Assembly (NCBI RefSeq): GCF_001590925.1
Contig: NZ_BCTU01000007.1
Location: 62,001-126,000, forward strand
Length of the DNA stretch: 64,000 nucleotides
Direction: 5' to 3'
From: Serratia plymuthica NBRC 102599
GTDB lineage: Bacteria; Pseudomonadota; Gammaproteobacteria; Enterobacterales; Enterobacteriaceae
Of this stretch, positions 43,135 through 54,377 are shown piece after piece (within the stretch, counting starts at the first letter, position 1; the number at the start of each line of letters is the position of its first letter). The notes under the pieces are model-generated. The model had not been told where the DNA came from. It did not search any database and saw nothing but the letters and a program-made list of their open reading frames with translations. The position numbers were made by a program, and so were the translations under genes.

Positions 43135-44826
43135 ATGCATAATTCAACACCGTTAATCACCACCATTGTCGGAGGGTTAGTACTCGCCTTCCTCCTCGGT
43201 ATGCTGGCGAATCGCCTGCGCATCTCCCCACTGGTAGGATACCTTGCAGCAGGCGTGCTCGCCGGCCCCTTTACCCCCGGGTTTGTTGCCGACACCTCGC
43301 TGGCACCGGAACTGGCGGAAATTGGCGTGATTTTGTTGATGTTCGGTGTTGGCCTCCATTTCTCTCTTAAAGACCTCCTCGCAGTAAAACATATCGCCAT
43401 TCCCGGCGCCGTGGCACAGATTGCCGTCGCCACCTTGCTGGGTATGGGGCTGTCCAAGTTGCTCGGCTGGGATTTGATTTCCGGCCTGGTGTTCGGGCTG
43501 TGTCTGTCCACCGCCAGTACCGTGGTGTTGCTGCGTGCTCTGGAAGAACGCCAGTTGATCGACAGTCAGCGCGGGCAAATCGCCATCGGCTGGCTGATCG
43601 TGGAAGATCTGGCGATGGTGCTGACATTGGTGCTGCTGCCGGCCTTCGGCAACATGATGGGCAATGACAACGCCAGCAGCAGCCAGTTGCTGATGGAGCT
43701 GGCCATCACCATCGGCAAGGTCATCGCCTTTATCGCGCTGATGATTGTGGTCGGCCGTCGCCTGGTGCCGTGGATCCTGGCGAAAACCGCCAGCACCGGC
43801 TCTCGCGAGCTGTTTACCCTGGCGGTGCTGGCGCTGGCGCTCGGCATTGCCTATGGCGCCGTGAAGCTGTTCGACGTTTCCTTCGCTCTGGGGGCGTTCT
43901 TCGCCGGCATGGTGCTGAACGAGTCGGAGCTGAGCCACCGTGCAGCCCACGACACGCTGCCGCTGCGCGATGCTTTTGCGGTGCTGTTCTTTGTCTCGGT
44001 CGGCATGCTGTTTGACCCGATGATCCTGATCAACGAGCCGCTGGCGGTGCTGGCGACGCTGGCGATTATCGTGTTCGGTAAATCGGCGGCGGCGTTCCTG
44101 CTGGTGAAAATGTTCGGCCACTCCAGGCGCACCGCGCTGACCATTTCCGCCAGCCTGGCGCAGATCGGCGAGTTCGCCTTCATTTTGGCCGGCCTTGGCA
44201 TCTCGCTCGGCATGATGTCGGAGCACGGCCGTAATCTGGTGCTGGCTGGCGCCATCCTGTCGATCATGCTCAACCCGCTGCTGTTCACCCTGCTCGAACG
44301 TTATCTCGCCAAGACTGAAACCATGGAAGACCAGATTCTGGAAGAAGCGGTGGAAGAAGAAAAGCAGATCCCGTTCGATATGTGCAATCACGCTCTGCTG
44401 GTCGGCTATGGCCGCGTCGGTAGCCTGTTGGGTGCCAAACTTGCCGAGGCCGGCATCCCTCTGGTGGTGATCGAGAACTCTCGCCCTCGGGTCGAAGCGC
44501 TGCGTGAACAGGGTATCAAAACGGTGCTGGGCAACGCCGCCAATCCGGAGGTAATGGATCTGGCAAGGCTCGACTGCGCACGCTGGCTGTTGCTGACCAT
44601 TCCAAACGGCTACGAGGCCGGGGAGATCGTCGCCTCTGCGCGCAACAAGCGGCCAAACATCGAGATTATCGCCCGTGCGCATTACGATGACGAGGTGTCA
44701 TACATCTCAGATCGCGGTGCCGATCAGGTCGTGATGGGCGAGCGGGAAATCGCCAACAGCATGTTGAATATCCTTAAGCTGGATACGCTGAGCGAAGAAG
44801 AGAAAATGGGCGCCTGCCCGATTTGA
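43135..44826 (+). CDS. ybaL: monovalent cation:proton antiporter YbaL (CPA2 family)
   Basis: This 563-residue protein has an N-terminal CPA2 antiporter domain (LLGMLANRLRISPLVGYLAAG, SSTVVLL-like STASTVVLLRALEER, FFVSVGMLFDP) and a C-terminal RCK/TrkA-N domain with the NAD-binding ALLVGYGRVGSLLGAKLAEAG and VVIENSRPRVEALREQG. It resembles KefB/KefC. Physiological ion and control are not firmly known. Confidence 0.93.
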   Translation: MHNSTPLITTIVGGLVLAFLLGMLANRLRISPLVGYLAAGVLAGPFTPGFVADTSLAPELAEIGVILLMFGVGLHFSLKDLLAVKHIAIPGAVAQIAVATLLGMGLSKLLGWDLISGLVFGLCLSTASTVVLLRALEERQLIDSQRGQIAIGWLIVEDLAMVLTLVLLPAFGNMMGNDNASSSQLLMELAITIGKVIAFIALMIVVGRRLVPWILAKTASTGSRELFTLAVLALALGIAYGAVKLFDVSFALGAFFAGMVLNESELSHRAAHDTLPLRDAFAVLFFVSVGMLFDPMILINEPLAVLATLAIIVFGKSAAAFLLVKMFGHSRRTALTISASLAQIGEFAFILAGLGISLGMMSEHGRNLVLAGAILSIMLNPLLFTLLERYLAKTETMEDQILEEAVEEEKQIPFDMCNHALLVGYGRVGSLLGAKLAEAGIPLVVIENSRPRVEALREQGIKTVLGNAANPEVMDLARLDCARWLLLTIPNGYEAGEIVASARNKRPNIEIIARAHYDDEVSYISDRGADQVVMGEREIANSMLNILKLDTLSEEEKMGACPI

Positions 44827-44847
44827 CGTGAAAACCGGTGATCAAAA

Positions 44848-45089
44848 AGGTCCGGCTTGCCGGACCTCAGACTGCTGACAAAGCCGATTATTAGGGAGAG
44901 GGTGCCGAAGGGGTCGTAACGGCTTACCCGCCGACCAATTTGCCGGGAGCAAATTGGAACGACTTCATGTCGGCCCGCAGGGTGGGACACACGAATGTGT
45001 CCCATAATGGCCCCTCGGTGCGCCAGGCCCGGGTATCTCGGACTCAAAAGCAACTTTGTCATCAACCTCAGGTCCGGCTTGCCGGACCT
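44848..45089. repeat. insertion bounded by duplicated terminator palindromes
   Basis: An identical 20-bp palindrome, AGGTCCGGC TT GCCGGACCT, occurs at 44848-44867 and 45070-45089. Between them about 200 bp carry short inverted ends (TGACAAAG at 44876-44883, CTTTGTCA at 45054-45061) and internal palindromes (CCAATTTG/CAAATTGG). The right copy has a T-run rightward, the left one a T-run leftward, so together they can terminate ybaL and gsk. The look is that of a small non-coding mobile repeat. Confidence 0.75.
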
Positions 45090-45097
45090 TTTGCTTT

Positions 45098-46402
45098 TTA
45101 CCGTTCCCAGTAAGCCTCTTCCAGGCTGTCTTCCCGCTCCGGCAGGCCACGCGTCAGGCGCGGTGAATGCTGGTTCAGCACCTGATAGCTGACGCGGTTG
45201 GCGTATTTGCACACCTGCGCCAACGAGGAATACGTCAGGTAACTGCGCACATGCTTGCTGGAATTCGGCACGTTATTGCGGTGAAAACCGTTGGCGGCGA
45301 TATCATGCAACAACGCCGACAGCGCGCCGTCGCCGGCGCCGTTGGTATTCATGATTTTCTCCGGCCCGCCCATGTACGGCGCAATATGCGAATAGATGCG
45401 GAACGGGTTCTCGCAGCTTTCACGACGCATGGCACGGCTGAACTCATAACGGTTGAATTCGGCGATATGCCCCGGCAACAGCGGATGCTGAGTTTCCCGC
45501 TTATTCGATTCTTCGGTATAACCCGCCATATACAAGCCGTTTGGCCCGGCGGTGCACAATACTAAGTCCACCCACTCGAGGGCCATATCAGAGGCGGTCA
45601 AGGGATCGCTCAGCCCGGTCAGCTCCAGCGCTTCATCTTCGTTCATCGCCAGAATCGACACGTGCTGCTTCAGGAAGTCGCGCCACCACTGCGGGTTATC
45701 GGCAATCACATACTTGGTGCCCAGCGTCAGCACCACCGGCACGTCGTGTTTTTTGGCAAATTCTATGGCTTGCATGGTGGCGGCAGGCATCGGTTCCCCT
45801 TCCTTGCAGCGCACCAGATACGACGTCAACACCAGCGCCGAAGCACCTGCTATCACCTCTTCCGGTACGCTCTCCGGCCGCAACTGATTCATCTGCCCAG
45901 GGCTGATGGCAAAAGTGCGCTCGCCGCTTTCGGTGATCAACGTAAAGCAGCGGCCAATAGCGCCGTCAACCGCCTGCAGGTGGTTAAGATCGGTGCGGCT
46001 CGAGGTATTGCACAAATAACGGTAGGCGTAGCTGCCGATTTTAATGTTGCTGCACATGACGCCAAGCAGGACCGAACGGTCATCCGCCAGCACCGAATAG
46101 TTGTGCAGAGTATTGCCGATGGTGCCGCCGGCGAACTGATGGTCGATCAGATTGTTTTCGCTTAGCTCCTGATACAGTGCCTCGGCGACGTCATCCTCAA
46201 TCACCAGGGAATGCCCCAGGCTCAAGCCGTAGCGTTGGATAAACGCGTCATCCACTTTTGCTTCGATATCCACCAGCGTCTGGTCGATGCCGACGATATA
46301 AGAGGTGCTGACTTCATTTTCAGGCTGAACTTGCTGCAAGAGCGGATCGCGAGCGTTCACCGGAAAATAGTGTTTGGACTTACGTTTACCAGGAAATTTC
46401 AT
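45098..46402 (-). CDS. gsk: inosine-guanosine kinase
   Basis: This 434-residue ribokinase-family enzyme phosphorylates guanosine and inosine in purine salvage. Seen: an N-terminal MKFPGKRKSKHYFPV, IDQTLVDIEAKVDD, the GGTIGNTLHN segment, PVVLTLG, MNEDEALELTGL and the catalytic loop TNGAGDGALSALLHD. Its length matches E. coli Gsk. Confidence 0.96.
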   Translation of the reverse strand: MKFPGKRKSKHYFPVNARDPLLQQVQPENEVSTSYIVGIDQTLVDIEAKVDDAFIQRYGLSLGHSLVIEDDVAEALYQELSENNLIDHQFAGGTIGNTLHNYSVLADDRSVLLGVMCSNIKIGSYAYRYLCNTSSRTDLNHLQAVDGAIGRCFTLITESGERTFAISPGQMNQLRPESVPEEVIAGASALVLTSYLVRCKEGEPMPAATMQAIEFAKKHDVPVVLTLGTKYVIADNPQWWRDFLKQHVSILAMNEDEALELTGLSDPLTASDMALEWVDLVLCTAGPNGLYMAGYTEESNKRETQHPLLPGHIAEFNRYEFSRAMRRESCENPFRIYSHIAPYMGGPEKIMNTNGAGDGALSALLHDIAANGFHRNNVPNSSKHVRSYLTYSSLAQVCKYANRVSYQVLNQHSPRLTRGLPEREDSLEEAYWER

Positions 46403-46478
46403 GTGATTGGCGGCAGTGGCTATTATCAGGCAGAAAATGTTAGCACATTTCTGCCTGATTGAGGGGGTCGCATGACGA

Positions 46479-47441
46479 TCAGAAACGCTGAGCCACCAGT
46501 TGCTGCATCATATCGATATGCGCCGGTTCGTCGTTCAGCGCGGCTATATACTCGAACTTCTCACCGCCGGCTTTGAGGAAGATCTCGCGGTTCTGCTCTT
46601 TGATTTCTTCCAGCGTTTCCAGGCAGTCCGCCGAGAAGCCGGGGCAAATCAGCTGAATATGCTTGATACCCTGCGCCGGCAAGCTTTTCAGGGTTTCATC
46701 GGTGTAAGGTGTCAGCCACGGCTCGCGGCCAAAGCGAGACTGGTAGGTCATCATCACCCTGTCCGGTGCCAGCGGCAGCGTGGCGGTTAAGGCACGCAGC
46801 GTATCTTCGCATCGTTGCGGGTAATCGTCGCCGAGGCGGGCATAACGCTTGGGAATGCCGTGGAAAGACAACACCAGACGGTCAGGCAGGCCGTGCTCGG
46901 CGAACGAGCGCTCAACGCTCTGGCGCAGCGCGGCAATGTAGGCCGGGTGCTCGGCGTAGTCGCGGATAAAGCCTATCGACGGCAGGCGGCGGTAGCCTTT
47001 CAGCACGCGAGCCACGCCATCCCACACCGCTGCACTGGTCGAGCAGGAGTATTGCGGATACAGCGGCAACACCACCAGATTGGTTACACCCTGCGCCAAC
47101 AGCTTGTCTATCGCTTCCGACAGGCTCGGCGAACCGTAGCTCATGCCCAGCTCTACCGGGGTGTTCGGCATACGTGCGGCCAGCGCGCGTTGCTGACGGC
47201 GGCTGTAGACCAACAGCGGCGAGCCTTCGTCCATCCATACCGACTGATACAGCTTGGCGACGCGCGGCGATCGGAGCGGCAAGATCGCGCCATTAAGGAT
47301 AGGCCACCAGATCAGCGGTGAAGTATCGACTACGCGGTCGTCGCTGAGGAATTCCTTTAGATAGCGTTTTACCGCCGACGAGGTCGGAGCATCCGGCGTG
47401 CCCAGGTTCACCAGCAATACCCCGTGTTTCTCTTGCTTCAT
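46479..47441 (-). CDS. hemH: ferrochelatase
   Basis: This 320-residue enzyme inserts Fe2+ into protoporphyrin IX, the last step of heme synthesis. Seen: [21 protein letters not shown], the metal-site [11 protein letters not shown] with the histidine, [31 protein letters not shown]. The usual E. coli neighbour aes is missing between hemH and gsk. Confidence 0.96.
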   Translation of the reverse strand: MKQEKHGVLLVNLGTPDAPTSSAVKRYLKEFLSDDRVVDTSPLIWWPILNGAILPLRSPRVAKLYQSVWMDEGSPLLVYSRRQQRALAARMPNTPVELGMSYGSPSLSEAIDKLLAQGVTNLVVLPLYPQYSCSTSAAVWDGVARVLKGYRRLPSIGFIRDYAEHPAYIAALRQSVERSFAEHGLPDRLVLSFHGIPKRYARLGDDYPQRCEDTLRALTATLPLAPDRVMMTYQSRFGREPWLTPYTDETLKSLPAQGIKHIQLICPGFSADCLETLEEIKEQNREIFLKAGGEKFEYIAALNDEPAHIDMMQQLVAQRF

Positions 47442-47580
47442 CTCAGCTCCCTTTGATGCCTTGCAGGCTAATACCCCTTTCTGGGTCAGGGCGTTAACGT
47501 CAATTAATGGCGTCTATTGTAGCGGAAAAGCGCTTCACCGGAACCGATATCAGCAACAGGCGATACCTTAGTCGCCAGAT

Positions 47581-47610
47581 AAAAAAACGCCAGACCTAAG
47601 GCCTGGCGCT
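47581..47610 (-). terminator. terminator after adk
   Basis: CGCCAG and CTGGCG arms, with CC/GG inside, are followed on the minus strand by seven T residues. Confidence 0.85.
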
Positions 47611-47631
47611 ATGCACAGCAATAAAAATCGA

Positions 47632-48303
<672 letters not shown>

Positions 48304-48436
48304 TTATAAAATTGCGAAAACGCTCAACCATACCATTTCCGGGGGGGCTGGCTCAAGGTACGCAAGGAAATCGATTGCGGAACGACAGGGACAATAAGGC
48401 GGGTAAAACAGGAAAATCAGGGAGAAAAGCAAAGAA

Positions 48437-48466
48437 TGCGCCCTTAACCCTGCGGTTAAGGGCGCA
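48437..48466. terminator. strong hairpin between htpG and adk
   Basis: TGCGCCCTTAACC, CTGC, GGTTAAGGGCGCA is a perfect 13-bp stem, 12 bases after the htpG stop. The T-run on the minus strand is interrupted, so termination may be partial. Confidence 0.75.
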
Positions 48467-48477
48467 TAAGCCGGGAA

Positions 48478-50343
48478 TTAGGCCGACAACAGCTTATTCA
48501 TGCGACGGATAAACTGGTTTGGATCTTCCAGCGTGCCGCGTTCAGCCAGCAGCGCCTGATCCATCAGCAGATCGATCCATTCGGCGAATTGTTCGTTATC
48601 ACCCACATCGGATGCGCGTTTGACCAACGCATGCTCCGGATTTAACTCGAAAATGTATTTCACTTCCGGCGCTTCCTGGCCCGCAGCGGCAAACAATTTT
48701 GCCATCTGGGTGCTCATTTCATCGGCGCCGGTGGTGACAATGGCCGGCGTATCGGTCAGGCGGTGCGTCAGACGCACGTCCTTCACGCGATCGCCCAGCA
48801 GCGTCTTCACACGGTCGACAAACGGCTCCAGCTGCTTCTCGGCGGCCTTCTGCTCTTCGGTTTCATCCGCCAGCTTGTCCAGCGCTTCGTCCGCCTTGCT
48901 GACCGACTGGAATGGCTTGCCGTCGAATTCGGTCAGGTAGCTCATCATCCATTCGTCGATGCGATCGGAAAGCAGCAGCACTTCGATGCCTTTCTTGCGG
49001 AACAGCTCCAGGTGCGGGCTGCTCTTGGCGGCGGCATAGCTGTCGGCAGTGATGTAATAAATTTTATCCTGCCCTTCCGCCATACGCCCGACATACTCTT
49101 CCAGCGAGACGGTTTGCGCCGAGCTGTCGCCCTGGGTAGAAGCGAAGCGCAGCAGTTTGGCGATGGCTTCTTTGTTGCCGCCGTCTTCTGCCGGGCCTTC
49201 TTTCAGCACCAGGCCGAACTGCTGCCAGAACTTCTGGTAGCCTTCAGCATCGTCTTTGGCCAGTTTTTCCAGCATCTGCAGTACGCGCTTGGTCAGCGCG
49301 CCGCGCAGGTTTTGCGTCACGCGGCTGTCTTGCAGGATTTCACGCGAAACGTTCAGCGGCAGATCGTTGGAATCTATCAGGCCACGCACGAAGCGCAGGT
49401 AGTTCGGCATGAACTGCTCGGCGTCGTCCATGATAAACACCCGCTGCACGTACAGCTTCAGGCCGTGTTTATGATCGCGGTTCCACATGTCCCACGGAGC
49501 CTGCGCCGGGATATACAGCAGGCTGGTGTATTCCTGCTTGCCTTCTACCCGGTTGTGGCTCCAGCTCAGCGGATCGGTAAAGTCGTGAGCGATGTGTTTG
49601 TAGAACTCTTTGTATTCTTCGTCGGTGACGTCCGCCTTGCTACGGGTCCACAGGGCCTGCGCCTTGTTGATTTTTTCCCAGGTGACGGTGCCGTCTTCTT
49701 CGTTTTTGCTTTCAATTTCAACCGGCAGCGCGATGTGATCGGAGTATTTGCCAATCACCGAGCGCAGACGCCAGGCATCGAGGTATTCATCTTCGCCTTC
49801 GCGCAGATGCAAGGTGATCTCGGTGCCGCGATCTTCTTTGGTGTCATCGGCAATAGTGTAATCGCCTTCGCCGACAGACTCCCAGAACACGCCCTGATCC
49901 GCCGCTGCGCCAGCGGCACGGGTGCGCACGGTGACTTTATCCGCCACGATGAACGCCGAATAGAAACCGACGCCGAACTGGCCGATCAACTGGCTGTCTT
50001 TGGCCTGGTCGGAACCGATAGATTCCAGGAAGGATTTAGTGCCTGATTTGGCGATGGTGCCGAGGTTCTCGATCACTTCATCGCGGCTCATGCCGATACC
50101 GTTATCGGCGATGGTCAGCGTGCGCTGATCTTTATCGAAGGATAGGCGCACACGCAGCTCGCCGTCGCCTTCATACAACTCAGGCGCAGACAGCGCGCGG
50201 AAGCGCAGCTTGTCGGCGGCGTCTGAGGCGTTGGAGATCAGCTCGCGCAGGAAAATTTCTTTATTGGAGTACAGCGAATGAATCATCAAATGAAGCAGTT
50301 GTTTTACTTCAGACTGGAAACCGCGGGTTTCTTGACCTTTCAT
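48478..50343 (-). CDS. htpG: Hsp90-family chaperone HtpG
   Basis: This 621-residue Hsp90 has the N-terminal GHKL ATPase ([37 protein letters not shown]), a middle domain ([49 protein letters not shown]) and a C-terminal dimerisation domain. It is a cytosolic heat-shock chaperone working with DnaK. A sigma-32 promoter lies 50 bp upstream. Confidence 0.98.
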   Translation of the reverse strand: MKGQETRGFQSEVKQLLHLMIHSLYSNKEIFLRELISNASDAADKLRFRALSAPELYEGDGELRVRLSFDKDQRTLTIADNGIGMSRDEVIENLGTIAKSGTKSFLESIGSDQAKDSQLIGQFGVGFYSAFIVADKVTVRTRAAGAAADQGVFWESVGEGDYTIADDTKEDRGTEITLHLREGEDEYLDAWRLRSVIGKYSDHIALPVEIESKNEEDGTVTWEKINKAQALWTRSKADVTDEEYKEFYKHIAHDFTDPLSWSHNRVEGKQEYTSLLYIPAQAPWDMWNRDHKHGLKLYVQRVFIMDDAEQFMPNYLRFVRGLIDSNDLPLNVSREILQDSRVTQNLRGALTKRVLQMLEKLAKDDAEGYQKFWQQFGLVLKEGPAEDGGNKEAIAKLLRFASTQGDSSAQTVSLEEYVGRMAEGQDKIYYITADSYAAAKSSPHLELFRKKGIEVLLLSDRIDEWMMSYLTEFDGKPFQSVSKADEALDKLADETEEQKAAEKQLEPFVDRVKTLLGDRVKDVRLTHRLTDTPAIVTTGADEMSTQMAKLFAAAGQEAPEVKYIFELNPEHALVKRASDVGDNEQFAEWIDLLMDQALLAERGTLEDPNQFIRRMNKLLSA

Positions 50344-50393
50344 ACTCAGATTACCTCAAAGACAGTGGCTACCAAAATCGGACAATGAGGAGT

Positions 50394-50422
50394 AAATGGG
50401 GACAAGCGCGTTGTTTTTCAAG
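50394..50422 (-). promoter_or_regulatory. sigma-32 heat-shock promoter of htpG
   Basis: On the minus strand CTTGAAA (50416-50422), a 14-bp spacer and CCCCATTT (50394-50401) match the sigma-32 consensus very closely. Confidence 0.92.
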
Positions 50423-50484
50423 CGGCTGGCGGGAAATTTTTGCGGGGGAATAACGGGGCCGCATGGGCCCCGTCTGGGAAAACA

Positions 50485-51089
50485 TTAAAACTTGATGACG
50501 TTACGGCCGGCCAGCGAATGCGACAGCGTGGTGCCGTCGACCATCTCCAACTCGCCGCCCACCGGCACGCCATGGGCAATGCGGCTGGCGACCACGCCAT
50601 ACTGGCCGCACATCTCGGCGATGTAGTTGGCGGTTGCGTCGCCTTCCACCGTCGGGTTAGTGGCCAGGATCACTTCGGTAATGCTTTCCTTTTCCAGCCG
50701 TTGCTCCAACCGATCCAGACCGATATCGCCGGGCCCGATGCCATCCATCGGCGACAGGTGGCCCATCAGCACAAAGTAGCGCCCGGCGAACTGACCGGTC
50801 TGCTCAATGGCATGAATATCGGCCGGGCTTTCCACCACGCAGATCTGGCCGTTTTGCAGACGGCGTGGATTGGCGCAAATGGTGCAGATATCCTGCTCGG
50901 TGAAAGTGCGGCAATCGGCACAGTGGCCAATTTCCGACATGGCTCGGGTCAGCGCCTGCGCCAAGCGCATTCCGCCGCTGCGATCGCGCTGCAGCAGTTG
51001 GAACGCCATGCGCTGGGCTGACTTCGGGCCAACGCCCGGCAGGCAGCGCAACGCCTCCATTAATGTTTCAAGGAGCGGGCTGGTTTGCA

Positions 51090-51090
<1 letters not shown>
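50485..51090 (-). CDS. recR: recombination mediator RecR
   Basis: This 201-residue protein works in RecFOR loading of RecA at gaps. Seen: helix-hairpin-helix [17 protein letters not shown], a four-cysteine zinc finger (CADC, CTIC), and the Toprim domain with [16 protein letters not shown] and [16 protein letters not shown]. It overlaps the ybaB end by one base. Confidence 0.97.
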
Positions 51091-51434
<344 letters not shown>

Positions 51435-51460
51435 CTAGGGCCGCGCACTTTGCGCAGCGT

Positions 51461-53410
51461 TTAAAGGGGGCGAATACTCTCTTCATCCAGATCCGCGTCG
51501 AAGAACCGGCGCAGCGTCTGGATATTGGTATCCGCAACGATGGACTGGCGCGCCTGCGCCAGTTTTTCTTCATAAATGGCTTGCCGCCACTCCAGCGGAG
51601 TCCGCTCCGCCGGATTATCGTCTTCCACCACGGTCAACTCAACCGGGCTGCCGTACAACTCGCTGAGCGCGTCAGTCAGCACCTTCTGCGCCGAAGGCGA
51701 GTTCAGATGGCGCTGCGAAGACCGCAGGCGGAGACAAATTTTGCCTGGTTCCAGCTGTTGTTTCACAGCGTTCAACGCCAGTTGCTGCACCAGTTTCGGG
51801 ATTTTCAGCTTATCGATCTCTGCCGCCCAAGGGTCACGCTCAAGCGACTCAACCACCAGTTTGGCCGACAGCTCGGGCGTTTTCTCATGCTCAAGTGCGG
51901 TGCGCAACGCTTTCGGTGTCGCCAGCGGTTCCGGCTCCGGTTCCGGCTCGGTCAACGCCCGCCAACGGTAGGCTTCCGGTTTGGCCGGTTTTTCCTGCAC
52001 CTGTTTTTCCGCCAAGCGCTGCTGGCTGCGCTCAGTCACTGAAGCCAAGCGCTCCAGTGCTGAGTTTGCCGGCCGCGCTTTTCCAGGCGCCGCCGGCTCA
52101 TTCTTTTTTGGTGTGGATGCTCCCTGCCGCAGCAGTTGGGTGCGCGCTTTTAATAACTGCGCGGTGGCATCCGGTAGATTCGCCGGTTGATTGTTTTGCG
52201 GTGCGGCCTGCCCTAACGGCGGTGGCGCATCCTGAAACTGTGGCGGCTGGGCAGAGGGGGCCCGCGGCTGCGCCATCTGCGCAGGGGCCATTTGCACCGG
52301 CGCCACCGGCTCTGGGATCACCGCTTTCGGGTGAAACGCCAATGCACGCAGCAGGGTCATCTCAACCCCCATGCGGCGATCCGGCGCAAAAGCCAGCTCT
52401 TTGCGCCCTACCAGCAGCGTTTGGTAATAAAGCTGTACGTCAGTCGGCGGCAAGGTACGCGCCAGTTCACGCAGCCTTTGTTCAATAGCGGCGTAATGAT
52501 TATCCAGTACCGACGGCAGCAATTGCACCATCGCAATGCGGTGCAACAGCGCCAGCGTCTCGATCAGCAAATTCTCCCAATCTACACCGCGAGAAGCCGC
52601 CTGTGCGACCTGCGCCATGACCTTTTCGCCGTCTGCGCTAACCAGCGCCTCAAGGATGGCCAACGGCTGTTCGTCGTCCAGCGTGCCCAGCATCTGACTG
52701 ACGGTGGCGGTCGTCACCTGACCCTGCCCCATGGCAATCGCCTGGTCGGTCAGGCTGAGCGCGTCGCGCATACTGCCGTCGGCGGCGCGCGCCAACAGTT
52801 GCAACGCACGCTGATCGCTGGTGATTTTCTCCGCCTGCAGCACCGTTTCCAGTTGGTTGCGGATCTGATCGACATCCAGCGCTTTGAGATGGAATTGCAG
52901 ACAGCGTGACAGAATGGTCACCGGCAGCTTTTGCGGATCGGTGGTCGCCAGCAGGAACTTCACGTGCGAAGGCGGCTCTTCGAGCGTTTTCAACAGCGCA
53001 TTGAAGCTGTGACGCGAGAGCATGTGCACTTCGTCAATCAGGTAAACTTTGAAACGGCCGCGGGCGGGCGCGTATTGGACGTTATCCAGCAGATCGCGGG
53101 TGTCTTCCACCTTGGTTCTGGACGCGGCGTCGATCTCTATCAGATCGACAAAACGCCCCTGCTCAATCTCGCGGCAGTTATCGCATTGGCCGCACGGGGT
53201 CGCGGTGATGCCGGTTTCACAGTTCAGGCCTTTGGCCAGCAGGCGCGCAATGGTGGTTTTACCCACGCCGCGCGTGCCTGAAAACAGATAGGCGTGATGA
53301 ATCCGCCCCAGCGAGAGGCCGTTAGCCAGCGCCGTCAGGACGTGTTCTTGTCCGACAACATCTGCAAACGTTTGAGGGCGCCACTTACGGGCAAGAACCT
53401 GATAGCTCAT
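51461..53410 (-). CDS. dnaX: DNA polymerase III tau and gamma subunits
   Basis: This 649-residue tau protein is the clamp-loader ATPase and replisome organiser. Seen: SYQVLARKWRPQTFADVVGQEHV, Walker A SGTRGVGKTT, zinc cysteines (NCETG, CGQCDNC), DE-box VYLIDEVHM, SRC sensor SRCLQFH. A Pro/Gln-rich linker follows, then tau domains IV-V. A frameshift site at 52103-52109 gives the shorter gamma form. Confidence 0.97.
   Translation of the reverse strand: MSYQVLARKWRPQTFADVVGQEHVLTALANGLSLGRIHHAYLFSGTRGVGKTTIARLLAKGLNCETGITATPCGQCDNCREIEQGRFVDLIEIDAASRTKVEDTRDLLDNVQYAPARGRFKVYLIDEVHMLSRHSFNALLKTLEEPPSHVKFLLATTDPQKLPVTILSRCLQFHLKALDVDQIRNQLETVLQAEKITSDQRALQLLARAADGSMRDALSLTDQAIAMGQGQVTTATVSQMLGTLDDEQPLAILEALVSADGEKVMAQVAQAASRGVDWENLLIETLALLHRIAMVQLLPSVLDNHYAAIEQRLRELARTLPPTDVQLYYQTLLVGRKELAFAPDRRMGVEMTLLRALAFHPKAVIPEPVAPVQMAPAQMAQPRAPSAQPPQFQDAPPPLGQAAPQNNQPANLPDATAQLLKARTQLLRQGASTPKKNEPAAPGKARPANSALERLASVTERSQQRLAEKQVQEKPAKPEAYRWRALTEPEPEPEPLATPKALRTALEHEKTPELSAKLVVESLERDPWAAEIDKLKIPKLVQQLALNAVKQQLEPGKICLRLRSSQRHLNSPSAQKVLTDALSELYGSPVELTVVEDDNPAERTPLEWRQAIYEEKLAQARQSIVADTNIQTLRRFFDADLDEESIRPL
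52103..52109 (-). promoter_or_regulatory. programmed -1 frameshift site in dnaX
   Basis: On the minus strand the frame reads A AAA AAG, preceded by an SD-like AGGGAG about 10 bases upstream. It is followed by a GC-rich stem (GCCGGC ... GCCGGC). After the slip the next codons are GAA and TGA, giving a gamma of 437 residues against tau of 649. All three elements match E. coli dnaX. Confidence 0.93.
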
Positions 53411-53502
53411 TAATACCGGAGAAGTCGAGGAATCTAGAGGGTCATGCTAACACAGCCCCGCGGCGATCCGCGAGGCCGTTGTGGCATTGGGACAATGCAG
53501 GA

Positions 53503-54054
53503 TCAGTGGCCTGCGAAGCAGACCAGGCTGTAGCATTCGATGCCCTGCTTATTTAAACGCGCTTCGCCGCCGAGCTCCGGCAGATTGATGATGAAAGCGG
53601 CGTCGTTAACTTCCCCGCCCAGACGGCGGATCAGTTTCGCGGTGGCCTCAATGGTACCGCCGGTCGCCAGCAGATCGTCAACCACCAGCACTTTATCGCC
53701 GGCCACGATGGCGTCGGTGTGGATTTCCAATTGATCGGTGCCGTATTCCAGCTCATAGATTTCGCTGAGGGTCGCGCGCGGCAGCTTGCCCGGCTTGCGT
53801 ACCGGCACAAAACCCACGCCCAGCGCCAACGCCACCGGAGCGCCAAACAGGAAACCGCGCGCTTCGGTGCCCACCACTTTGGTCACGCCCGCATCGCGGT
53901 AGCGCTCAACCAGCAATTCAATGCTGGCCGCGTAAGCCAGCGGATTTTCCAGCAGGCTGGTGACGTCACGGAACAGTATGCCCGGCTTCGGGTAATCCGG
54001 AATGGTTTTGATACTGTCTTTAATAAACTGAAGCTGCTGCGCAGTAGCGGTCAT
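53503..54054 (-). CDS. apt: adenine phosphoribosyltransferase
   Basis: This 183-residue enzyme converts adenine and PRPP to AMP. Seen: [37 protein letters not shown], and the PRPP loop [16 protein letters not shown]. Full length. Confidence 0.97.
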   Translation of the reverse strand: MTATAQQLQFIKDSIKTIPDYPKPGILFRDVTSLLENPLAYAASIELLVERYRDAGVTKVVGTEARGFLFGAPVALALGVGFVPVRKPGKLPRATLSEIYELEYGTDQLEIHTDAIVAGDKVLVVDDLLATGGTIEATAKLIRRLGGEVNDAAFIINLPELGGEARLNKQGIECYSLVCFAGH

Positions 54055-54187
54055 AATTGTTGCCTGATAAAACTACCTGAAGACTTGCGCGCAAACTGCG
54101 TTACCCAGCCCGGTATAAAGAAGGAATGGGAAGCAACTCGCGCACGAAAACGCCCAAATCTATGCAAACTGGCGGACAAATGCAACC

Positions 54188-54370
54188 ATCCCCGTCATCT
54201 TTCAAGTTACAGCGTTGTTATCCGCACTCGCCCATCGCCAGTGACTTGCCTGAGTAAGCCTCTGAGGATGAGAGAGCGGATCGCCTGGCTGCGTTAGAGA
54301 GGGATGCACAAATGCCGCGAGCGCATGAATGTGCAGGAGCGGCCGACTTGAAAGCCCCAGGGCATAATAA
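54188..54370. repeat. diverged MITE-like repeat between apt and ybaN
   Basis: The left end reads CCCCGTCATCTTTCAAG and the right end, on the minus strand, GCCCTGGGGCTTTCAAG: imperfect terminal inverted repeats. The left arm continues with GCGTTGTT and a degraded form of the CCAGTGACTT...AAGC palindrome found at 30570-30848. The rest of the 323-bp gap (54055-54377) shows no gene. Confidence 0.65.
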
Positions 54371-54377
54371 GACAGGA

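Noticed and set aside
43177..44682. 501-codon open frame antisense to ybaL
   Set aside because: A shadow of ybaL with Q/H/R-rich composition, no recognisable domain and no ribosome site.
48763..50046. 427-codon open frame antisense to htpG
   Set aside because: Shadow of htpG caused by its codon bias; no family features.
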